The notes: generated from the sequence alone by a model not told the origin. Shown: positions 8,667-17,039, numbered from the stretch's first letter. The stretch: 64,000 nucleotides of DNA from Sphingopyxis sp. LC363 (GCF_000756385.1 NZ_JNFC01000004.1:29709-93708); one strand, 5' to 3'. Translations and numbers: made by a program.

Positions 8667-9844
8667 TCGACGAGCTCGACGACGCGCGACGCGCCGGGAA
8701 AATCTTCCGCCACCCATTCGGCCTCGACCGCTTTCAGGATGCGCGCAACCTCGGGGCCCGCGGCGATTCCGCGCGCCACGATGTCGCCCCCCTTCAGCGG
8801 CAGCGGAGGAACCGTCCATCCGGACAGGGCTCCGATAGCCGCAGGGTCGCCGGCGAGAAGGTGGACATCGCGCGCGGCTTCGACGCCGATCGCGTGCGCG
8901 AGCTGGCGGATCGGGCGCTCGATGTCGGCACGGTGGCCGCCGAGCGCGGCTAGATGCTTGCGCTGCCGCGTCGAGAGACGGAGCCGGCTCGCGACCTGTT
9001 CGGTAATCGCCGCGTCGGTCGGCAGCAGCGCCGCGAGGCGGCGGAGCGGCGCGATGGTGGCCGCCGCCGCGCGTTCGTTGGCGATAAGACGGTCGAGCGC
9101 GGCCGCGAAACCGGCATCGAGTTCGGGGAGCAGCACTTCGAAAATACCGTCAGCCGCCATCTGGCGCACGATCGCGCGCGGGTCGGGAAGCGAGAGTATC
9201 TTGAGCAGTTCGTCGGCGATCCGCTCGCGCGACAGGCTTTTCAGCGACTGGCGCGCGGTCACCACTGCGGCGTGGCTGATCGGGTCGAGGTCGCCGCGCC
9301 CGAAACGCGCCGCGAAGCGATAGAAGCGCAGGATACGCAGATGGTCCTCGGCGATGCGCGTCGCGGCATCGCCGATAAAGGCGACCCGCCCCGCGTCGAG
9401 GTCGGCCAAGCCCCCGAACCAGTCGTCGATCGCGCCGGTGTCGGGATCGGCATAGAGCGCGTTGATCGTAAAGTCGCGGCGCGCGGCGTCGTCGCGCCAG
9501 TCGTCGGCGAAGGCAATCGTCGCACGGCGACCGTCGGTTTCGACATCACGGCGCAGCGTCGTGATCTCATGATGGTCGCCGCTGGCGATCGCGGTGACCG
9601 TGCCGTGCGCGATACCCGTCGGGATGACCTTGATATCGGCGGCCGCGAGCCGCCGCGTGACCTCTTCCGGCAACAGCGGGGTCGCGAGATCGATATCGGC
9701 GACGGGCAGGCCGAGCAAAGTGTCGCGCACCGCGCCGCCGACGGCCTTGACCGCGCCGCCGCCGGCGGTCAGCGCGGCGACGATCCGGCGCAGCCCCGGA
9801 CGCTCGCGCCATTCAGCGGGGGGGAGCCGCGTCACCGGTGCCAT
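8639..9844 (-). CDS. cca: CCA tRNA nucleotidyltransferase
   Basis: A protein of 401 residues of the class II nucleotidyltransferase family. The head motif GGAVRDTLLGLPVADIDLAT (about residues 36-55) supplies the two metal-binding aspartates. RRDFTINALY is the conserved RRD motif, and EDHLRILRFYRFAARF lies in the neck that binds the nucleotide. The enzyme adds or repairs the 3' CCA of tRNAs; the tRNA-Cys in this window encodes its CCA, so repair is the likely task for it. No HD phosphohydrolase motif is evident. The start overlaps the preceding Nudix gene by 13 bases and its 3' end overlaps the convergent GGDEF-EAL gene. It is the third gene of a DUF1285-Nudix-cca operon. Confidence 0.94.
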   Translation of the reverse strand: MAPVTRLPPAEWRERPGLRRIVAALTAGGGAVKAVGGAVRDTLLGLPVADIDLATPLLPEEVTRRLAAADIKVIPTGIAHGTVTAIASGDHHEITTLRRDVETDGRRATIAFADDWRDDAARRDFTINALYADPDTGAIDDWFGGLADLDAGRVAFIGDAATRIAEDHLRILRFYRFAARFGRGDLDPISHAAVVTARQSLKSLSRERIADELLKILSLPDPRAIVRQMAADGIFEVLLPELDAGFAAALDRLIANERAAAATIAPLRRLAALLPTDAAITEQVASRLRLSTRQRKHLAALGGHRADIERPIRQLAHAIGVEAARDVHLLAGDPAAIGALSGWTVPPLPLKGGDIVARGIAAGPEVARILKAVEAEWVAEDFPGASRVVELVDQKIGRTSD

Positions 9845-10416
9845 CCTGCCGGCAAGCGCCGCGCCAGATTGATGATGATTCCCGCCGTCACGCCCCAGAT
9901 CCGCCGCCCCTGCCAGTCCATGTCATAATAATGGCGGTCGTGCCCCTGAAAATTCGCGTGCTGGCGCGCATAATTGTCGGGGTCGAAGAGGATGTCGAGC
10001 GGCACCTCGAACCAGTCCTCGACCTCGTCGGGATTGGGATCGAAGGCGAGGTCGGGCGGGATCACGCCGAGCACCGGGGTGATCCGATAGCCGCTGCCCG
10101 ACTGGTAGGGTTCGGTCGCGCCCGCGATCATCACGTCGCGGCGATTGAGGCCAATCTCTTCTTCGGCTTCGCGCAGCGCCGCATCGATCGCGTCGCGGTC
10201 GCCCGGATCGATCTTGCCGCCCGGAAAGGCGACCTGTCCCGCGTGGCTGCGCAGCCACTGCGGGCGCTGGGTGAGGATGACGCCGGGATCGGCGCGGTCG
10301 GTGAAGGCGATGAGCACCGCGGCGTCGCGCAGCGTCGGTGTCCCGAGATAGGCCTCGTCCTCGCCCGGATCAGGCAGCAGATTGTCGAGCGCGTCGCGCA
10401 ATTTCTTCGACAGCAT
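9832..10416 (-). CDS. Nudix hydrolase, CoA-pyrophosphatase (NudL)-like
   Basis: A protein of 194 residues. The segment FPGGKIDPGDRDAIDAALRE followed by AEEEIGL is the Nudix box in the form used by CoA diphosphatases: an Asp replaces the first Glu spacing and LREAxEE is intact. The preceding VILTQRPQWLRSHAGQVAF matches the CoA-specific UPF0035 signature. These enzymes cut CoA and its derivatives into 4'-phosphopantetheine and 3',5'-ADP. The start at 10416 overlaps the DUF1285 stop as TGATG, which indicates translational coupling and decides against the upstream ATG at 10440. The assignment to CoA rather than another NDP-X substrate rests on the signature alone. Confidence 0.88.
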   Translation of the reverse strand: MLSKKLRDALDNLLPDPGEDEAYLGTPTLRDAAVLIAFTDRADPGVILTQRPQWLRSHAGQVAFPGGKIDPGDRDAIDAALREAEEEIGLNRRDVMIAGATEPYQSGSGYRITPVLGVIPPDLAFDPNPDEVEDWFEVPLDILFDPDNYARQHANFQGHDRHYYDMDWQGRRIWGVTAGIIINLARRLPAGWHR

Positions 10417-11000
10417 CAGGCGTCCACCAACGGGAAGCACGTGCCGTTCGACCAGATCGCGGGCGGCTCTCCTCCCTCGGCCAGCGCCAGCTCGACGATC
10501 TCGTAATAGAGCGCGCGGTCGATCCGCGCCTCGAGCCCGTTGCCGATCGCGCCTCGGACGTGCAGCCGCGGGTCGGGATTGTCGGCGTCGCGGCCGAAGC
10601 CCAGCGGGTGGTCGGCCCCCGCCATCACAAGGTCGTCAGTATCGAGACGGAAGACGAGCTTGCGATCTTCCTCCTCGCCTTCGCTCTTCATCTCGACGGC
10701 GCGGAAAGGCGTGTCCTCGATCGCGATCGCGAGCTTTTCGGTCGGAGTGACGAGGACGTGGCCGCCATCGGGCTCGCGGCGCAGGATCGTCGAGAAGAGC
10801 CTGACCATCGCGGGCCGGTTGATCCGTCCGCCTTCATGATACCAGCTGCCGTCGGCGCGGATTTCCATCGCGCTGTCGCCGGTGCGTTCGGGATGCCAGC
10901 TTTCGACCGGCGGCAGCTTGCGCTCGGCAAGCAGCTCGGCGGCCTCGGTCAGCGAAAGCTGCGAGAAGTCTTTGGGAAGCGATGGTGGCGGTGTGACCAT
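10416..11000 (-). CDS. DUF1285-family protein
   Basis: A protein of 194 residues beginning MVTPPPSLPKDFSQL. The segment ESWHPERTGDSAMEIRADGS, WYHEGGRINRPAMVRLFSTI and LRREPDGGHVLVTPTEKL is the DUF1285 signature. The family has a structure-based two-domain fold with a fatty-acid-like pocket but no proven biochemical role. It is first in an operon with a Nudix hydrolase and cca, an order I take to be common in sphingomonads. The ATG at 11000 is chosen because sequence upstream of it is not protein-like and overlaps intergenic repeats. Confidence 0.85.
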   Translation of the reverse strand: MVTPPPSLPKDFSQLSLTEAAELLAERKLPPVESWHPERTGDSAMEIRADGSWYHEGGRINRPAMVRLFSTILRREPDGGHVLVTPTEKLAIAIEDTPFRAVEMKSEGEEEDRKLVFRLDTDDLVMAGADHPLGFGRDADNPDPRLHVRGAIGNGLEARIDRALYYEIVELALAEGGEPPAIWSNGTCFPLVDA

Positions 11001-11080
11001 CCATCCGACATAGGAATGTGGGTGCGCAAGTAAAGGCACCCCATGCCGACACGCACGGGATTCGCGGCGGGGAAGACCAT

Positions 11081-11275
11081 CAGAAAACTGCGCAACTTCA
11101 TTCGCGATTGCAATTTGTATCGACTTGCTGACGTGCTCCCCCGCGAAAGCCGCGGCCCATTTTACGGCAGACGCGACCCTCTGTCCTGGACTCCGGCTTT
11201 CGCCGGGGAGCACAATCGGGCAAATTCAGGGAAATCCCAGAAAACTGCGCAACTTTACTCGCAAATCGCAGTTCG
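11081..11275. repeat. intergenic repeat cluster: two direct repeats flanking an inverted repeat
   Basis: This 348-base gap (11001-11348) holds no gene. CAGAAAACTGCGCAACTT occurs at 11081-11098 and again at 11238-11255, each followed by a related T-rich tail ending near 11117 and 11275. Between them lie two arms of an inverted repeat, GTGCTCCCC plus CGCGAAAGCC from 11133 and the near-complement ending GGGGAGCAC at 11213. The arm sequence (GGCTTTCGCCGGGGAGCA) resembles a dispersed palindrome common in sphingomonad genomes. Confidence 0.7.
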
Positions 11276-11348
11276 GTGGGGCAGGCGGACAGCATCCCCG
11301 AAGGCTATGCTGCCGGAATAATGTAGGACAGCGATTTTTCCGGCTTGC

Positions 11349-11852
11349 CTAGCGCGGCCCGATCATCCCTGCCGCCGTCGGCAATTCATGCCCGTTCACC
11401 GCCCGTGCGAGCAGGCGGCGTTTCTCGAATGGGCCGGGCAGATCCCATTCGCCCGTGGCGTCGGCCTTAAAACCGAAAAAGCGGCCATAATATTCGGGAT
11501 CGCCGATCATCATCAGCGCGCTGTCGGCGCAGGTCTCGGCGGCGTCCAGCATATGCGCCATCAGCGCGCGGCCGTGACCGCCGCGCTGGACGTCGGGATG
11601 GATCGCGACCGGGCCGACCATGACGAGCGGCGTCACGGTACCATCAGCGCCGCGATGCGCGACCGGCCAGCACTGGATCGTACCGATCAGCGCGCCGTCC
11701 TCGACGAGCGCGAAGCTGAGCGCGGGCACCGCATCCACGCCTTCGCGGATGCGGTAGGCGGTTCGTCCAAAGCGATCCGTTCCGAAAGCGGCGTCGAGGA
11801 GAGCCTCGACCGCCTGCGGCTCGATGTCGGACAATGGAAGTAACTCGACCAA
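11349..11852 (-). CDS. GNAT-family N-acetyltransferase
   Basis: A protein of 167 residues. The acetyl-CoA loop VGPVAIHPDVQRGGHGRALM (about residues 78-97) is the GNAT motif A (Q/RxxGxG/A), and YYGRFFGFKADATGEW is the conserved 'Y-x-RFGF' segment of the YhbS-like subgroup. The substrate is unknown; members of this subgroup include small-molecule and peptide acetylases. It is preceded by promoter-like DNA shared with the divergent folB. Nothing in the neighbourhood points to a substrate. Confidence 0.9.
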   Translation of the reverse strand: MVELLPLSDIEPQAVEALLDAAFGTDRFGRTAYRIREGVDAVPALSFALVEDGALIGTIQCWPVAHRGADGTVTPLVMVGPVAIHPDVQRGGHGRALMAHMLDAAETCADSALMMIGDPEYYGRFFGFKADATGEWDLPGPFEKRRLLARAVNGHELPTAAGMIGPR

Positions 11853-11942
11853 CGCGTACCCTTTCGCTAATGCGGCGGCGCTTTAGGGTCCGACGCCGGT
11901 GATGGAAAGCCGAATGTCACGCCCGTTCGACAGGATTTTCTT

Positions 11943-12314
11943 GTGACCGATATATTGTGGCTGGAAGTGACCGGGCTGACCGTCGAAGTGCTCACCGGCA
12001 TCTATTCCGAAGAGACGCACCTGCCGCAGCCGCTGCGCATATCGGTGCGGGCGAAGCTGGCGATGGCCGATCATTACGAGCCGACCACCCCGCTCAGCCG
12101 CTCGAAAAATTATATGCACCTGAAATTCGCGGCGACCGAGGGCATCCCGAAGGACGTCCATTTCGTGCTGATCGAAAGCGTCGCCGACCATATCATCGAC
12201 ACCTTGTTCCTGCAGGACGAGAAGGTCGAGGAGGTCGAGGTCAAGATCGTCAAGCTCGCGATCGCCGAGGAGGGCGAAGAGATCGGCATCACCATGCGGC
12301 GGTCGCGCAAATGA
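11943..12314 (+). CDS. folB: dihydroneopterin aldolase
   Basis: A protein of 123 residues. It makes 6-hydroxymethyl-dihydropterin in folate synthesis. The family pattern VTGLTVEVLTGIYSEETHLP near the N-terminus (first beta-strand and turn) and a late VKIVKLAIAEE strand are visible. The expected Glu (about residue 23) and a Lys near the C-terminus (VKIVKL) are present. It starts with GTG at 11943, supported by AGGA seven bases upstream. Its stop overlaps the start of the next gene (ATGA), so the pair is probably co-translated. The sequence is at the divergent end of the family. Confidence 0.85.
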   Translation: MTDILWLEVTGLTVEVLTGIYSEETHLPQPLRISVRAKLAMADHYEPTTPLSRSKNYMHLKFAATEGIPKDVHFVLIESVADHIIDTLFLQDEKVEEVEVKIVKLAIAEEGEEIGITMRRSRK

Positions 12315-13072
12315 CGCAGAAGCTGGCGCTCGTCACGGGTGGGCTCCACCGCGTCGGCGCCGCGATTTCGGCGCGGCTCGCGCGCGAAGGCTATGAACTC
12401 GCGCTGCACAAGCGCAGTCCGGGCGACGCCGATCCGGTGCTGGCGGAGGCACTCGCCGAGACGGGCGCGATCAGCCACCGCTTTGCCGCGGACCTTGCCG
12501 AGCCGGCCGCGGTCGATGCACTGATCCCCGCGGTGATCGAAAAATTCGGCCGCGCGCCCAACCTGCTCGTCAACAATGCCGCGCTGTTCGCCGAGGGCGA
12601 ATGGGGCGATCTGTCGGCCGCCGCGCTCGCCGAAATGATGCAGATCAACCTGTCGGCGCCGGTGATGCTGGCGAAGGCACTCGTCGCCGCGAGCGAGGGC
12701 CAGCGTCCCGCGATCGTCAACATCGTCGACCAGCGCGTCGTCCATCCGGTGCCCGATCAGATCGCCTACAGCCTCTCGAAATCGGCGCTGTGGCAGGCGA
12801 CAGCCACGCTGGCGGTGGCCTTCGGAAGTCGCGCACGAATCAATGCGGTTGCGCCGGGGCTGACGATGGCGACCGACGATTATTCGAGCACGCAGGTCGA
12901 GCGGCTGGCGAAGCGTATGCCGCTGGGCGCGCTGCCGACGCCGGCGCACATCGCCGACGCGGTTATCTATCTGGCGCGCGCCGACGCGGTGACGGGGCAG
13001 ACGATCTTCGTCGACGGCGGCGCGCATCTGGCGCCGATGGGGCGCGATTTCGTGGCGCTGGAGCGGGATTAA
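12311..13072 (+). CDS. FolM/pteridine-reductase-like short-chain dehydrogenase
   Basis: A protein of 253 residues with an SDR fold. The nucleotide motif is TGGLHRVGAAI; the Arg in TGxxxR is characteristic of NADPH-dependent pteridine reductases (PTR1, FolM) in place of the usual Gly-x-Gly. The catalytic region is unusual in the same way: the usual Ser is Asp (IVNIVDQRVV) ahead of YSLSK, giving the Asp-Tyr-Lys set of PTR1/FolM. Coupling to folB (ATGA) agrees with a role in dihydrofolate or dihydromonapterin reduction. No folA is visible in the window. The precise substrate is inference. Confidence 0.82.
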   Translation: MTQKLALVTGGLHRVGAAISARLAREGYELALHKRSPGDADPVLAEALAETGAISHRFAADLAEPAAVDALIPAVIEKFGRAPNLLVNNAALFAEGEWGDLSAAALAEMMQINLSAPVMLAKALVAASEGQRPAIVNIVDQRVVHPVPDQIAYSLSKSALWQATATLAVAFGSRARINAVAPGLTMATDDYSSTQVERLAKRMPLGALPTPAHIADAVIYLARADAVTGQTIFVDGGAHLAPMGRDFVALERD

Positions 13073-13073
13073 A

Positions 13074-13209
13074 ATCCTCCCTGTCGCGAAGCGATGGGGA
13101 GGTGGCAGCCCGAAGGGCTGACGGAGGGGCTTTGACGTCACCGTCGCGGCCCCTCCACCACTCGCTTCGCGAGCGGTCCCCCTCCCCATGGCTCCGCCAC
13201 AGGGAGGAT
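13074..13209. repeat. branched palindromic element, copy A
   Basis: A 136-base element between the convergent folM-like and aldehyde dehydrogenase genes. Nested pairs are ATCCTCCCTGT/ACAGGGAGGAT, ATGGGGAGG/CCTCCCCAT and GGAGGGGC/GCCCCTCC. Lateral mini-hairpins are CGC-gaa-GCG, CAGCCC-gaa-GGGCTG, CTCGC-ttc-GCGAG and GGC-tcc-GCC. A second copy at 53672-53805 keeps the pairs and changes the hairpin stems with compensation. It may act as a bidirectional terminator. Confidence 0.85.
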
Positions 13210-13214
13210 CTAAA

Positions 13215-14648
13215 TCAATAAATGTGCACCGCCTTGGTGACGAGATACCCATCCAGCCCCTCGGGCCCGCTTTCGCTGCCGAAGCCCGATTCCTTGATCC
13301 CGCCGAACGGCGTGTCGAGCGCCGAGATGACGAAGCTGTTCACCCCGACCATGCCGCTTTCGATGATGTCGACGATGCGGTTGATGCGCCGGCCATTTTC
13401 GGTGAAGGCGAACGCCGCGAGGCCATAGGGCAGCCGGTTCGCCTGTTCGAGCGCCTCTTCCTCGGTGCCGAAGGGGCGGATCAGCGCCATCGGACCGAAG
13501 GGTTCGTTGTTCATCGCGTCGGCCTCGACCGGGACATCGGCGATCGCGGTCGGCTGGAAGAAATAGCCGTCGCCGGTCGCCTCGCCGCCCGCGATGACGC
13601 GCGCACCCCTGGCTTTCGCGTCGGCAACCAGCGCTTCGAGCGCGGGTACGCGACGCGCGTTGGCGAGCGGGCCCATCTGCGTGTCGGCGTCGAGGCCGCT
13701 GCCGATCTTCACCTTTTGGGTGCGTTCGGCGAAGCCTTTGACGAAGGCGTCGTAGATGCCCTGCTGGACATAGAAGCGCGTCGGCGAGATGCAGACCTGC
13801 CCCGCGTTGCGGAACTTCTGCCACACGACCCTGTCGAGCGTCGTTTCGAGATCGCAATCGTCGAAGATCAGCACCGGGGCGTGGCCGCCGAGTTCCATCG
13901 TGATGCGCTTCACGCCGTCGGCGGCGAGCTTCATGAGATGCTTGCCGACCGTGGTAGAGCCGGTGAAACTGACCTTGCGGATCACCGGGCTCGCGAGCAA
14001 ATGCCGGCTGATCATGTCGGGGTCGCCATAGACGAGTTGCGCCACGTCGCCGGGGATGCCCGCATCGGCGATGCAGCGCATCACCGCGCTGGTGCAGCCC
14101 GGCGTTTCCTCCGGCGCCTTGGCTATGACGACGCAGCCCGCAGCGAGCGCGGGGGCGATCTTCTTGACCATCAGGTTGACCGGGAAGTTCCACGGGCTGA
14201 AGCCCGCGACGGGGCCGACGGGGTGCCTGGTGACCATCGCGCGCTGGCCGAGCGGGCGCTGGAGGACGCGGCCCTCAATGCGCTTGCCCTGCTCGGCGAA
14301 ATAGTCAAACAGCCCCGCCGCCGAGAGCACTTCGCCGCGCGCTTCGCCGATCGGCTTGCCCTGTTCGAGCGTCAGCAAGGTCGCGATATGGTCGACGCGT
14401 TCGCGGATGATCCCCGCGGCCTTGTGCATCAGCGCCGCGCGCTCGTCGGGGGTCTTCGCACGCCACGCGGGCCAGCCACGGTCGGCGGCAGCGAGTGCCT
14501 CGTCCAGGTCGGCCGCGGTCGCGACCGGCAGGTCGGCGATCGTGCCGGCGGTCGCGGGATTATAGACCGGCCGCTCGTCGCGCCCCTCGCCGCTCCGCCA
14601 GGCACCGTCGATGAAGAGCTGGAGGTCGGCGTCGTAGGTCGCGGTCAT
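13215..14648 (-). CDS. NAD(P)-dependent aldehyde dehydrogenase (succinate-semialdehyde dehydrogenase-like)
   Basis: A protein of 477 residues, full length for the superfamily. The cofactor motif SPWNFPVNLMVKKIAPALAA includes the conserved Asn. The general base Glu lies in TMELGGHAPVLIF, the catalytic Cys in NAGQVCISPTRF (about residue 287), and EPFGPMALI is the C-terminal motif. The N-terminal region (YNPATAGTIADLP) and overall composition fit the NAD-dependent succinate-semialdehyde class, but the substrate is not settled by sequence. AAGGA lies eight bases before ATG. It is alone in its transcription unit, ending at the branched palindrome. Confidence 0.9.
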   Translation of the reverse strand: MTATYDADLQLFIDGAWRSGEGRDERPVYNPATAGTIADLPVATAADLDEALAAADRGWPAWRAKTPDERAALMHKAAGIIRERVDHIATLLTLEQGKPIGEARGEVLSAAGLFDYFAEQGKRIEGRVLQRPLGQRAMVTRHPVGPVAGFSPWNFPVNLMVKKIAPALAAGCVVIAKAPEETPGCTSAVMRCIADAGIPGDVAQLVYGDPDMISRHLLASPVIRKVSFTGSTTVGKHLMKLAADGVKRITMELGGHAPVLIFDDCDLETTLDRVVWQKFRNAGQVCISPTRFYVQQGIYDAFVKGFAERTQKVKIGSGLDADTQMGPLANARRVPALEALVADAKARGARVIAGGEATGDGYFFQPTAIADVPVEADAMNNEPFGPMALIRPFGTEEEALEQANRLPYGLAAFAFTENGRRINRIVDIIESGMVGVNSFVISALDTPFGGIKESGFGSESGPEGLDGYLVTKAVHIY

Positions 14649-14696
14649 GGAAAATCCTTGGTCAGGAAAGGGGGATGACGGCGATATAGGAGCAGC

Positions 14697-15296
14697 TCAG
14701 CGATAGTTAAAGCTGATGCTGATCCGCTCGCCCTTGCCCGAATGCGGCATCACCTCGTGGCGCAGCCAGCTTTCCCACAGGAACACTCGGCCAGCGGCGG
14801 GTTCGGCGTAGATGAAGGGGTGCAGATGCTCGGGTGCATCGTCGGTGCGCCCCGGCGCGGCCATCAGCATCGGTAGGCGCGGATCTTCGAGCTTGAGCGC
14901 GCCCGATCCCGCCGGGACGGCGACGTAGAAAGTGCCCGACACAATGCTGTGCGGGTGGATATGGCCGCTGTGGGTACCGCCGGGCTTCAGGATATTGACC
15001 CACAGGCTGTCGAGCTTGAGCGGCTTGGCGAGGTCGAAGTGGCAGGCCTTGGCGAAGGCCTTCACCTGCTTGTCGAGCAACTTTTTCAGGTCGTAGAAGG
15101 CCGGATCGCGCTCGGGCAGGTCGCCGAGGCTCGCATAGCTCGTATAGCCTTTATAGCCATGCTCGCGGCTCCACGCCTTTCCCGCCCCATCCTCTGCGGC
15201 GAACAGGCGGCAGCTCTCCTCCAGCTCTTTGAGCAGGTCGGGGGTGCCGATGTCGGCCTCGTAAAAATGGGTGGCGAAGAGCGTGCGAACGGGCAT
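14697..15296 (-). CDS. putative 2OG-Fe(II) oxygenase (TIGR02466 family)
   Basis: A protein of 199 residues. The metal and cosubstrate region LKPGGTHSGHIHPHSIVSGT (about residues 108-127) and the late LWESWLRHEVMPHSG with a second His are the family signature. Members are predicted non-haem iron oxygenases. Their targets are unknown; some occur near phage or nucleotide-modification genes, which is not the case here. The ATG at 15296 follows a region without coding character. It is divergent from the SMP-30 gene, with a perfect hairpin between them. Confidence 0.85.
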   Translation of the reverse strand: MPVRTLFATHFYEADIGTPDLLKELEESCRLFAAEDGAGKAWSREHGYKGYTSYASLGDLPERDPAFYDLKKLLDKQVKAFAKACHFDLAKPLKLDSLWVNILKPGGTHSGHIHPHSIVSGTFYVAVPAGSGALKLEDPRLPMLMAAPGRTDDAPEHLHPFIYAEPAAGRVFLWESWLRHEVMPHSGKGERISISFNYR

Positions 15297-15343
15297 GATG
15301 GCCGCAAAGCATAGGATAAGAGCAAGAGCAAGGAATACACCGC

Positions 15344-15391
15344 CTTCGTCACCCTCGAACAAGACAAGTGGCTCGTTCGAGGGTGACGAAG
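15344..15391. repeat. perfect 17-bp inverted repeat between divergent genes
   Basis: CTTCGTCACCCTCGAAC (15344-15360) is exactly complementary to GTTCGAGGGTGACGAAG (15375-15391) around a 14-base loop. The GTCACCC...GGGTGAC edges resemble a dispersed sphingomonad palindrome, of which 27312-27386 is another form. It could instead be an operator for the two divergent genes. Confidence 0.75.
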
Positions 15392-15419
15392 ATAGAAATG
15401 CACAAAGAGGGAGATGGGG

Positions 15420-16340
15420 ATGGCCGAGTTTGAACTGATCGCCGACGGATTGCGCTTTCCCGAGGCGCCGGTCGTGATGGACGACACAAGCGTCATCGTC
15501 ACCGAGATCGAGGCGAGGCGGATCACGCGCTGCTGGCCGGGCGGCAGGAAAGAGGTCATCGCGACCCCCGGCGGCGGTCCCAACGGCCTTGCGATCGGCC
15601 CTGACGGCAACCTGTATTGCTGCAACAACGGCGGGTTCAACTATGTCGAATCGAACGGCTACCTCGCCCCCCACGGCATCGCCGACGATTATTCGGGCGG
15701 GCGGATCGAGCGGATCGATATCGAGACGGGCGCAGTCGAGGTCCTCTATAAGTCGGGCGATCATGGCGTGACGCTGCGCGGCCCGAACGACCTGATGTTC
15801 GACGCGCACGGCGGCTTCTGGTTCACCGATCACGGCAAGGTCGATTATGCGGCGCGCTGCCACGATATCGTCGGCATTTTCTATGCCAAGGCCGACGGCA
15901 GCTTCATCGAGGAAGTGATCTTCCCGAGCTATAATCCCAACGGCGTCGGCCTCTCACCCGACGGGACCAAGCTCTATGCCGCCGAAACCTACACCTGCCG
16001 CCTGACGCAGTTCAACATCGTCGCGCCGGGCAAGGTCGACGATGCCGCGGGCCCCGGCGGCCCCGGCATCCCGCTTTACCGCCCTGCGGGCTATAAATTC
16101 TTCGACAGCCTCGCGATGGAAGCGAACGGCAATATCTGCGTCGCGACGATCGGCGAGTGCGGGATCAGCGTCGTCTCGCCGCAGGGCGAGCTGGTCGAAT
16201 TCGTCGCGACCGACGACATCTTCACCACCAACATCGCCTTCGGCGGGCCCGACCGGCAGGATGCCTATATCACGCTGTCGGGAACCGGCCGGCTGGTGAA
16301 GACGCGCTGGGCAAGACCCGGACTGCAACTCCAATATTAG
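15420..16340 (+). CDS. SMP-30/gluconolactonase-like protein
   Basis: A protein of 306 residues with a six-bladed beta-propeller of the SMP-30/LRE type. RFPEAPVV carries the metal-binding Glu. PNGLAIGPDGNLYCCNNGGF, GPNDLMFDAHGGFWFTDHG and PNGVGLSPDGTKLYAAETYT are successive blade motifs with the conserved Asn and Asp ligands. Characterised members hydrolyse lactones using one divalent metal ion. The preferred start is ATG 15420, six bases after AGAGGGAG; ATG 15414 is too close to that site. The natural substrate is unknown; no sugar pathway adjoins it. Confidence 0.85.
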   Translation: MAEFELIADGLRFPEAPVVMDDTSVIVTEIEARRITRCWPGGRKEVIATPGGGPNGLAIGPDGNLYCCNNGGFNYVESNGYLAPHGIADDYSGGRIERIDIETGAVEVLYKSGDHGVTLRGPNDLMFDAHGGFWFTDHGKVDYAARCHDIVGIFYAKADGSFIEEVIFPSYNPNGVGLSPDGTKLYAAETYTCRLTQFNIVAPGKVDDAAGPGGPGIPLYRPAGYKFFDSLAMEANGNICVATIGECGISVVSPQGELVEFVATDDIFTTNIAFGGPDRQDAYITLSGTGRLVKTRWARPGLQLQY

Positions 16341-16349
16341 GGGCGACAA

Positions 16350-17039
16350 ATGCACGAGGAAACCCATGCCGTCACGCGGATCGGCTGGCTGCGCGCCGCG
16401 ATCCTCGGCGCCAACGACGGGATCGTATCGACCGCGAGCCTGATCGCGGGAGTCGCGGCCGCCGGCGCGTCGGAGGCATCGATCCTGATCACCGGCAGCG
16501 CGGGACTCGTCGCGGGCGCGATGTCGATGGCGGCGGGCGAATATGTGTCGGTGAGCTCGCAGGGCGATGCCGAAAAGGCCGACGTCGAGCTGGAGAAGCG
16601 CCACCTCGCCGCCGATCCCGAGTTCGAGCTCGAGGAGCTGACGCAAATCTATCAGGAACGCGGGCTCGACCGCGCGCTCGCCGAACAGGTCGCAGCGCAG
16701 CTCACCGCGCACAATGCGCTCGATACGCACCTGCGCGACGAGCTCGGGATGACCGACGCCATGGCGGCGCGGCCGGTGCAGGCGGCGGCGGCTTCGGCGG
16801 CGAGCTTCGCAACCGGCGCTGCATTGCCGCTCGCGACGGTGCTCGTCGATCGGGGCGACACCTTGCCCTTCACCGTGTCGGCGGCATCGCTCGTTTTCCT
16901 CGCGATCCTCGGCGCGCTCGGGGCGTGGGCGGGCAATGCGCCGATGCTGCGCCCGGTCGTGCGCGTGACCTTCTGGGGTGCGATGGCGATGGCGGCGACG
17001 ATCGCGATCGGCTCGCTGCTCGGGACGACGGTGGGCTAG
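16350..17039 (+). CDS. VIT1/CCC1-family metal transporter
   Basis: A protein of 229 residues. TM1 contains the conserved LRAAILGANDGIVSTASLIA signature, followed by AGAMSMAAGEYVSVSSQGDA with the metal-path Met and Glu residues. An acidic helical segment (about residues 75-130) of the kind that binds Fe/Mn in VIT1 follows. Three further hydrophobic segments lie after residue 145. The length fits the family. Family members carry Fe2+ or Mn2+ out of the cytoplasm. It starts ten bases after the SMP-30 stop; regulation by iron is not visible. Confidence 0.9.
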   Translation: MHEETHAVTRIGWLRAAILGANDGIVSTASLIAGVAAAGASEASILITGSAGLVAGAMSMAAGEYVSVSSQGDAEKADVELEKRHLAADPEFELEELTQIYQERGLDRALAEQVAAQLTAHNALDTHLRDELGMTDAMAARPVQAAAASAASFATGAALPLATVLVDRGDTLPFTVSAASLVFLAILGALGAWAGNAPMLRPVVRVTFWGAMAMAATIAIGSLLGTTVG

